NCBI GenBank assembly: GCA_030604585.1
Contig: JAUVVP010000007.1
Coordinates: 1-13,472 of the forward strand
Reading direction: 5' to 3'
DNA from: Planctomycetota bacterium
Lineage (GTDB): Bacteria > Planctomycetota > Brocadiia > SM23-32
Length of the DNA stretch: 13,472 nt
The stretch's first letter is position 1. Every line of letters starts with the position of its first letter. Below, piece by piece: positions 1 through 5,221 of this stretch. A program made the translations under genes and the position numbers. Below the pieces are notes generated by a model. That model was not told where the DNA came from. It did not search any database and saw only the letters and a program-made list of their open reading frames with translations.

Positions 1-619
1 CGGGCGGGTAGACCTTCTCGGGCGCGGTCGTGCGGTAACGGATGTTGGCCAGGTAGATGGTGCCCTCACCGGCCTCGGCGGAGCCCTCTACAACGATCTT
101 GATCAAGTGGCCCAGGTCCAGGTCCGGAGCGGCGTCGAGGAAATCGCCCAGCGGGATGGACACGTGCTGCCAGTCGGGCCCGGGCTGCGCGTAGCGCGCC
201 AGCGGCACCTTCGCCGGCAGCTCCGCGTCCGGGCCCGCGCCGTCTATGTCGCTGTCCACGATGCCGACGACGACCTCCCCCGTCAGTTCCCCCGCAACAT
301 CGAACTCCAGGGCGCCGTCCCGACCGTAGTCGTCCAACTGGTACCTGCTCCATCCGCGCTTGGCGATGCCGACGCTGAAGTAGCCGCCGGCGCAGTGCTA
401 AACGTGTATCTTCAGCGACCGTTCCCCTTGCCATTCGACAATGGGTATGCGCCCGTTCGTCGTTTCCACCTGCGTGCCGCCCTGAAGGTGCGTGTAACCG
501 GACTGCCAACCGTCGCCCCGAGGGTTCACCACGATGCGCAGCACCCGTTCCGGCGCCGCCTCCGCTGCCAACGCTATGACTGCCAGCGCTGTAACCACCG
601 CACATACCAGTCGCCTCAT
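1..619 (-). pseudogene. Secreted carbohydrate-binding-like protein, interrupted by in-frame TAG; 3' end outside window
   Basis: The start at 619 is chosen because GGAGG (629-633) lies 9 bases upstream and the product begins with a signal peptide: MRRL, then a hydrophobic stretch ending near AEAA (residues 20-22). An upstream ATG at 643 would put eight extra residues before the charged N-terminus. After residue 73 (SLKIHV) the frame meets TAG at 398-400. The same frame then continues open for about 132 codons to the window edge, with sensible protein sequence (GGYFSVGIAKRGWSRYQLDD, later LIKIVVEGS and TIYLANIRYRT). The repeating beta-strand pattern and the ending 'IPLGDF...IKIVVEG...GTIYLANIRY' resemble beta-sandwich carbohydrate-binding or CIA30-like domains. 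That family call is inference. It follows the hydroxyacid dehydrogenase by about 88 bp and is probably co-transcribed. The TAG may be a nonsense mutation, an assembly error or a read-through site. Confidence 0.6.
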
Positions 620-670
620 CTTCCCGATCCTCCCAAAGGCCACACCCGGCCGGTGACGCGCCAGGCCGTT

Positions 671-703
671 GAACTCGAAACTTCGAACTCGAAACCCGAA
701 ACC
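671..703. repeat. Short direct repeat in the gap between two minus-strand genes
   Basis: The 11-base unit GAACTCGAAAC occurs at 671-681 and again at 685-695, separated by TTC. A partial copy (CCGAAAC) follows at 696-702. It lies between the dehydrogenase stop and the secreted-protein start. No function is evident. Confidence 0.6.
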
Positions 704-707
704 GCCG

Positions 708-1697
708 TTAAGCCATCCACTCCATCATCTCCTTCGTCACGGGGTAGCGCGCCTCTTGCCCGGCCAGGTAGCGCCGCAGCTCCTCTATGACGTAGGCACC
801 GTTGCGGGCCACTTCGTCTCCCTGCGGACCCGCAAGGTGCGGCGTCAGGAAGACGTTCGGCAGCGTGTAGAGCGGGCTGTCCGGCGCGGGCGGCTCCGGG
901 TCGGTCACGTCTATGAAGGCGAAGATACGGCCCTCTTCCAGCACCTCAACCATCTCGTCTTCCTTGATGACGCGCCCGCGGGCGGTGTTGATAAAGACGG
1001 CGCCCTCTTTCATGCTGCGGAAGTGCCCGCCCGCTATCATGTGCTGCGTCGAGGGTATGTTGGGCGCGTGCAGGCTGACCACGTCGCAGCTCTTGAACAT
1101 CTCATCGAGCCCCATCGGCTCGGCGCCGAGTTCCCGGGCGCGGCGTTCGGAAAGGTACGGGTCGTGACAGTAGGCCTGAACGTCGTAGCCCTTCAACCGG
1201 TCAAGCACGCCCGACCCTATCATGCCGACGCCGATGACGCCCACCTTCGCGCCGTAGACGCCCTTGATGCCCGCCGGCTTCTTGAAGGTCTTCTCTGAGC
1301 GGGTCAACTGGGAACAGGGCAGCGCCTTCTTCAGCCCGAAGACGATGGCCGCCACGGTATATTCGATGACGGGGATGGCGTTCGAAGCCCAGGCACTGGT
1401 CAGCAGGATGCTGCGCTCCCAGAGTTCCTCCGTGACGATGTGGCGGACCGAGCCGGCGCCGTAGAAGACGGCCCCCAGCCGGGGCGCCGCGTCGAGGAAC
1501 CCCTTGTCCAGCTTCATCATCCCCCAGCCGGTCAGGATGACCTCCGCCTCGGCCAGTATCGGCGCAAGCGCGTCCAGATGCCCGACCATTGCCGCGCAAT
1601 CGGTCAGCTTTACCAGCCTCTCGATCTCGGCGACGGCCTCCGCCGTGTAGATGCGGTCCCGACTCCACTCCGGCAGCAGCAGTATGGCCTTCTTCAT
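708..1697 (-). CDS. D-isomer-specific 2-hydroxyacid dehydrogenase family protein
   Basis: This 329-residue protein is of typical length for the NAD-dependent D-2-hydroxyacid dehydrogenase family (phosphoglycerate dehydrogenase, glyoxylate/hydroxypyruvate reductase and relatives), which interconverts 2-oxoacids and D-2-hydroxyacids in the cytoplasm. The Rossmann motif GVGMIG is at residues 156-161, followed by the acidic residue D179 of CHDP. The expected catalytic triad is present: R240 (NTARGR), E268 (DPEPP) and H287 (TPHLAG). The N-terminal half (about 1-105) and the C-terminal tail form the substrate domain, which is too divergent to name a substrate. The start at 1697 has GGGGAG seven bases upstream and a sigma70-like promoter just beyond. 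It appears to be the first gene of a short unit with the interrupted secreted protein. Family is secure; exact substrate is unknown. Confidence 0.9.
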   Translation of the reverse strand: MKKAILLLPEWSRDRIYTAEAVAEIERLVKLTDCAAMVGHLDALAPILAEAEVILTGWGMMKLDKGFLDAAPRLGAVFYGAGSVRHIVTEELWERSILLTSAWASNAIPVIEYTVAAIVFGLKKALPCSQLTRSEKTFKKPAGIKGVYGAKVGVIGVGMIGSGVLDRLKGYDVQAYCHDPYLSERRARELGAEPMGLDEMFKSCDVVSLHAPNIPSTQHMIAGGHFRSMKEGAVFINTARGRVIKEDEMVEVLEEGRIFAFIDVTDPEPPAPDSPLYTLPNVFLTPHLAGPQGDEVARNGAYVIEELRRYLAGQEARYPVTKEMMEWMA

Positions 1698-1730
1698 CGG
1701 CAGTCTCCCCGGCCACGGTGAAGCCGTCTC

Positions 1731-1759
1731 ACTATACCGGCAGCCCGGCGCGCGGACAA
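1731..1759 (-). promoter_or_regulatory. Sigma70-like promoter of the hydroxyacid dehydrogenase gene
   Basis: Read on the minus strand, a -35 TTGTCC (1754-1759) and a -10 TATAGT (1731-1736) are separated by exactly 17 bases. Transcription should start near 1724, giving a leader of about 27 bases that contains the Shine-Dalgarno sequence. Confidence 0.65.
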
Positions 1760-1804
1760 GGAGCTTCTGAGGCCTGCAAAGCTAAGGTCATATGCGTTCA
1801 CGGC

Positions 1805-1853
1805 GGTAGCCAGGCCGTCCTGGCCCGGAGTCCGGCGAGACGCCGGACCTACC
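1805..1853. repeat. Composite palindromic element: outer inverted repeat enclosing two hairpins
   Basis: GGTAG (1805-1809) pairs with CTACC (1849-1853). Inside lie hairpin GCCAGG-CCGT-CCTGGC (1809-1824) and hairpin GTCCGGCG-AGA-CGCCGGAC (1830-1848), both with perfect stems. It sits between the rdgB stop and the dehydrogenase promoter, so it could end the lon-rdgB transcript, but no T-run follows. Two other gaps in this window hold similar elements (5143-5220 and 9188-9265). Confidence 0.65.
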
Positions 1854-1919
1854 CACAGGCGGGTTCCCTGGCCGATTCTGAGATCACAAGAATGCCCGGG
1901 AGGGCTTTGGAATACCGAT

Positions 1920-2528
1920 TCAGTCCCGCCTGTGTTTCAGCCATTCGGCGAACTGCCGGCGGAACTGCTGCAATGCCCGGCCGCGGTGGCTGACGGCGTT
2001 CTTGTCCTCGGGGCTCATCTGGGCGAAGGTGTTGCCGGCCGGCTCATGGCAGAAGACGGGGTCATAGCCGAAGCCGCCCGTGCCCCGCATCTCGCGGATA
2101 ATGTTACCGTCCACGCGGTCGGAAGCCGTCAGGACGATCCGGCCGGCCGGGTCGGCCATGGCGATGCAGCAGCGGAAATGCGCTCCCCTCTCAGTGTCGG
2201 GCACCGACTCCATCTCGCTCAGGAGCTTGCGGCAGAGCTTCCGGCTGGTGGGGTCTGGCCCTGCGTAGCGGGCGCTCCTGACGCCGGGACGGCCGCCGAG
2301 TGCGTCCACAAAGAGGCCCGAATCATCCGCCACCGTGTGGACGCCGCAGGCGCGCGCCGTCTCGGATGCCTTCTTCGCTGCATTGGCCTCGAGGGTCTCG
2401 CCGTCCTCGACCACATCCGGCGCATGCGGGAAGTCGCGCAGTGCGAGTATCTCGACCGGCAGGCCCGCCAGCAGAGCTTCCAGCTCTTCGCGCTTCTTCA
2501 GGTTGTTGGTCGCTATCAGCAGCCTCAT
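1920..2528 (-). CDS. rdgB: Non-canonical purine NTP pyrophosphatase, RdgB/HAM1 family
   Basis: The family hydrolyses ITP, dITP and XTP to the monophosphate plus pyrophosphate, keeping deaminated purines out of nucleic acids. The 202-residue length is typical. Signatures seen: ATNNLKKREE near the N-terminus (6-15), E..LEANA (44-50), VADDSGLFVDALGG with the catalytic-base aspartate (67-79), GTGGFGYDPVF (149-159) and SHRGRAL (180-186). The start codon lies only 12 bases beyond the lon stop. The only Shine-Dalgarno-like bases (GAGG) overlap the lon TGA, so translation is probably coupled to lon. No promoter of its own is visible. A short positively charged tail (KHRRD) ends the protein. Confidence 0.95.
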   Translation of the reverse strand: MRLLIATNNLKKREELEALLAGLPVEILALRDFPHAPDVVEDGETLEANAAKKASETARACGVHTVADDSGLFVDALGGRPGVRSARYAGPDPTSRKLCRKLLSEMESVPDTERGAHFRCCIAMADPAGRIVLTASDRVDGNIIREMRGTGGFGYDPVFCHEPAGNTFAQMSPEDKNAVSHRGRALQQFRRQFAEWLKHRRD

Positions 2529-2540
2529 GGCGGGCTCGCC

Positions 2541-4883
2541 TCAGGTCAAGCCATGCTGCGCCGGCTGCGGCATGCGCACGGCGGGCAGCACGGCGCCGAC
2601 GGCCTCTTCCACCGTTGAGACGTAGGTGAGCTTCAGGCGGGCGGGAGGCGCCAGGTCGCGCGCGGCCTCGACGTCCGCCCGGTTGCGCTCCGGCAGCAGG
2701 ACGTGCACGATGCCCGCGCGCTGTGCGGCGGCCAGCCTCTCGGCCAGCCGGTCCACCGGCAGCACGCGCCCGTGCAGCGTGATCTCGCCCAGCGCTGCGG
2801 TCCGTTCCGGCAGGCGCGCATTTGCCAGGAGCGACGCAAGCGCAAGCGCCATCGGCAGCCCGGCGGAGGTGCCCTCCTTCGGCCTCGCCCCACCGGGGCA
2901 GTGCACGTGGAAGTCGGAGTTCGCGAACACGCTGCTCTCGACGCCGAAATCCCGCGAGCGGGCCTTCCAGAAGCCGAACGCCAGCGATGCGCTCTCGCGC
3001 AGCACCTCGCCCACCCGCCCGGTGACTATCAGCTTGCCGCTGCCGTCAACCCGGAGCACCTCGACCAGCAGCAGGCCCGCCCCCGCCGGCGAAACGGCCA
3101 GGGTCGGACAGACACCCGGCCTCTCCGCCCTCTCGGTCCGCTCGGGATGATACGGCGGCGGGCCGAGCAGGTCGAGGACGCGCTCCCTGTCCACGTGGCG
3201 GTAACAGCAGTGCCCGCCCATGTATTCGCGCGCCAGCTTCCGGCAGACCGACGCGATCTGGCGCTCCAGATTCCTGACCCCCGCCTCGCGGGTGTAGCGC
3301 TCGACGAGCAGCTCGACGGCGTCCTCGTCAATCTCGAGCCACTCCCCGCCCAGGCCGGTGGCCTCGAGCTGTTTCGGCACCAGGTACTGGCGGCCGATGG
3401 CGACCTTCTCCTCCGTCGTGTAGCCGGGCAGGTCGATCACCTCCAGCCGGTCCAGCAGCACCGGCGGTATGGTGTCCGCCGTGTTGGCCGTGCCGATGAA
3501 CATCACCCGCGACAGGTCGAAGGCGACGGAGATGTAGTTGTCCACGAAGGCCCTGTTGTGCTCGGGGTCGAGCACCTCCAGGAGGGCTCCGGCGGGGTCG
3601 CCGCGCAGCCCGCCGCCGAGCTTGTCGATCTCGTCGAGCATGATGACGGGGTTGTTGACACCGATGCACCGCAGGGCGCGCATGACGGAGCCGGGCAGGG
3701 CGCCCAGGTAGGTGCGGCGGTGGCCGCGTATCTCGGCCTCGTCGCGTATGCCGCCCAAAGCGACGCGGTAGAACTCGCGCCCCGTCGCCTCGGCGATGGA
3801 GCGGCCCATGGAGGTCTTGCCCACGCCGGGCGCGCCCACGAAGCAGAGCAGCGCCCCCTCGCGAGCGGGATTCAGCTTGCGCACGCTCAGGTACTCCAGG
3901 ATGCGCTCCTTGACGTCCGCCCGGTCGTAGTGGTCGCGGTCGAGGACCTCTCGCGCGCGCTGAAGGTCCACGGCGGCGTCCGTGGACTTGTGCCACGGCA
4001 GGGCCAGCAGCCAGTCCAGGAAGTCCTCGGCCACCGCATACTCGGGCGCGCCCGGCGGCATGCGAGCCAGCCGGGCCAGCTCTCGCTCGGCCTCCTGGCG
4101 GGCCTCATCCGGCAGGTCGGCTTCCTCCAGCCGCTCGCGCAGCTCTTCGACCTCGGACCCCTTGCCCACCAGTTCGGTCAACTCCTGCTCCACCTCCTTC
4201 TTCCTGTCGCGCAGGTATTCCTCGCGGTCTTCTCCGGTCACCGCCCCCCGCGTGTCGCGCCGTATCTTCTCACTGGTCCTGACGATCTCGCCCTCGACCT
4301 GAAGCACGGGCACCAGCATGCGGTAGCGGTTCAGGGGACTCGGCTCGGCCAGCAGTTTCTGCTTGTCGTCAACGGGGAAGCTCAGTTGGAAGGCGATGAC
4401 GTAGTCCAGCGGCACCGAGTCGGGCAGGGCTTCCAGAAGGAGCAGCCTCGCCTGGGCGTCTTCACCCGCTGCATAGAGGCGCTTGACCTGATTGCGCAAG
4501 TCGGTCGGCGCTTCTTCCGGCGCGTCTGGAAAGGGCTGCACGCGCACGGCGACGTGGGGTTCCTGCTGCACGTATTCGACGATGCGGCATCGCTCCAGCC
4601 CGCCGGCGACCAGAACCCTGACGCGGTCGGGCGACTCGTCGGTCGCCACCTCGATCTTGCTCACCACGCCCACGTCGTACAGGTCGGCGGGCGAGGGCTC
4701 GTCCATCTCCATCTGTCGCTGCGCCACCAGCACGAGACGGCGGTCGGCGTCCAGGGCCTCCTGCACGGCGGCGAGCGAGCGCGGCCGCCCCACGTGCAGA
4801 CTGGTCACCACACCGGGGAACATCACCAGGTCCCGCAGCGCCAGCAGCGGCAGCACCTCGCTCTGTGCCAGTCGCTTGGTCAT
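2541..4883 (-). CDS. lon: LonA-type ATP-dependent protease with altered catalytic lysine
   Basis: This 780-residue protein has the full LonA layout: N-terminal substrate domain (about 8-205, LPLLALRDLVMFPG start), a charged coiled-coil linker (about 215-275), AAA+ module (about 290-580) and C-terminal peptidase domain (about 590-770). Walker A is GAPGVGKTS (350-358) and Walker B is VIMLDEID (413-420). The peptidase serine is present as S673 in PKEGTSAG. Aligned to E. coli Lon as I remember it, the catalytic K722 falls on R716 (VDRLAERLAAA), with the same 43-residue spacing from the serine. T704 falls on L698 and G717 on D711. The ATPase looks intact, but peptide cleavage may be lost or altered. 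The only in-frame start fitting the family N-terminus is at 4883, and it has no Shine-Dalgarno sequence. rdgB follows after 12 bp. Confidence 0.93.
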   Translation of the reverse strand: MTKRLAQSEVLPLLALRDLVMFPGVVTSLHVGRPRSLAAVQEALDADRRLVLVAQRQMEMDEPSPADLYDVGVVSKIEVATDESPDRVRVLVAGGLERCRIVEYVQQEPHVAVRVQPFPDAPEEAPTDLRNQVKRLYAAGEDAQARLLLLEALPDSVPLDYVIAFQLSFPVDDKQKLLAEPSPLNRYRMLVPVLQVEGEIVRTSEKIRRDTRGAVTGEDREEYLRDRKKEVEQELTELVGKGSEVEELRERLEEADLPDEARQEAERELARLARMPPGAPEYAVAEDFLDWLLALPWHKSTDAAVDLQRAREVLDRDHYDRADVKERILEYLSVRKLNPAREGALLCFVGAPGVGKTSMGRSIAEATGREFYRVALGGIRDEAEIRGHRRTYLGALPGSVMRALRCIGVNNPVIMLDEIDKLGGGLRGDPAGALLEVLDPEHNRAFVDNYISVAFDLSRVMFIGTANTADTIPPVLLDRLEVIDLPGYTTEEKVAIGRQYLVPKQLEATGLGGEWLEIDEDAVELLVERYTREAGVRNLERQIASVCRKLAREYMGGHCCYRHVDRERVLDLLGPPPYHPERTERAERPGVCPTLAVSPAGAGLLLVEVLRVDGSGKLIVTGRVGEVLRESASLAFGFWKARSRDFGVESSVFANSDFHVHCPGGARPKEGTSAGLPMALALASLLANARLPERTAALGEITLHGRVLPVDRLAERLAAAQRAGIVHVLLPERNRADVEAARDLAPPARLKLTYVSTVEEAVGAVLPAVRMPQPAQHGLT

Positions 4884-4889
4884 ACCTGC

Positions 4890-4919
4890 ATCTTAGGCCC
4901 GGAGGCGAGAGCCGGTCAA
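4890..4919 (-). promoter_or_regulatory. lon promoter, predicted to give a leaderless mRNA
   Basis: Minus-strand -35 TTGACC (4914-4919) and -10 TAAGAT (4890-4895) are 18 bases apart. Only six bases (4884-4889) separate the -10 from the lon ATG, so the standard +1 position falls on the A of the start codon. No sigma32-type or CIRCE-like sequence was seen. Confidence 0.65.
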
Positions 4920-5009
4920 GTGAGGCGGAGCGGCGGCCCGCACCAGTGCCGCTGAGGGGCTCTGCGAAGGCCGCAGGCAGCAGGAGGAGGCCGGGCGGGT
5001 ACAGAAAAC

Positions 5010-5086
5010 TGGTGGGCGGTACTGGACTCGAACCAGTGGCCTCTAGCGTGTCGAGCTAGCGCTCTAGCCAACTGAGCTAACCGCCC
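5010..5086 (-). tRNA. tRNA-Val (anticodon GAC), CCA encoded
   Basis: The 77-base cloverleaf is complete. Acceptor GGGCGGT pairs fully with ACCGCCC, the D arm is GCTC/GAGC with GG in the loop, the anticodon stem is CTAGC/GCTAG, the T arm is ACTGG-TTCGAGT-CCAGT, then discriminator A and encoded CCA. The seven-base anticodon loop is TCGACAC, giving anticodon GAC (valine). Position 33 is C instead of the near-universal T/U. A strong promoter lies just upstream. lon lies downstream on the same strand with no obvious intrinsic terminator between. Confidence 0.95.
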
Positions 5087-5098
5087 ACCGTGACGGCG

Positions 5099-5127
5099 AT
5101 TCTACAGGCGCCCTGTGCCCAAGTCAA
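5099..5127 (-). promoter_or_regulatory. Sigma70-like promoter of the tRNA-Val gene
   Basis: Minus-strand -35 TTGACT (5122-5127) and -10 TAGAAT (5099-5104) have 17-base spacing, each matching consensus at five of six positions. The predicted start, near 5092, is about six bases before the mature tRNA 5' end at 5086. Confidence 0.8.
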
Positions 5128-5142
5128 GCATATGCCCACGGC

Positions 5143-5220
5143 GGCACGGACACGCGAGCGTAGGCACGCGGCGCGCTCGTGCTACGTAGCCCGCCACGGC
5201 GGGCAGAGCAGCACCGTGCC
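5143..5220. repeat. Composite palindromic element downstream of the fusion gene
   Basis: A 7-bp perfect inverted repeat, GGCACGG (5143-5149) and CCGTGCC (5214-5220), encloses a CGAGCG...CGCTCG stem (5155-5179) and a GCCCGCC-AC-GGCGGGC hairpin (5189-5204). The inner hairpin is entered through GTAGC (5186-5190), as in the other two elements. It begins one base past the stop codon of the fusion gene at 5222-5224 and may end or protect that transcript, though no T-run follows. Confidence 0.6.
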
Positions 5221-5221
5221 C

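Noticed and set aside
66..605. 179-codon minus-strand frame over the interrupted secreted gene
   Set aside because: It is a different frame from the signal-peptide gene and arginine/glycine-rich. The convincing protein sequence on both sides of the TAG is in the other frame.
2703..4955. 750-codon open frame on the plus strand opposite lon
   Set aside because: It is antisense to a clear lon with intact motifs, rich in R/H/Q/G/A as expected of high-GC shadow frames, and has no recognisable domain.
4920..5009. Intrinsic terminator between tRNA-Val and lon
   Set aside because: Only a 5-bp CTGCG/CGCAG stem without a T-run was seen, which is not enough to call.
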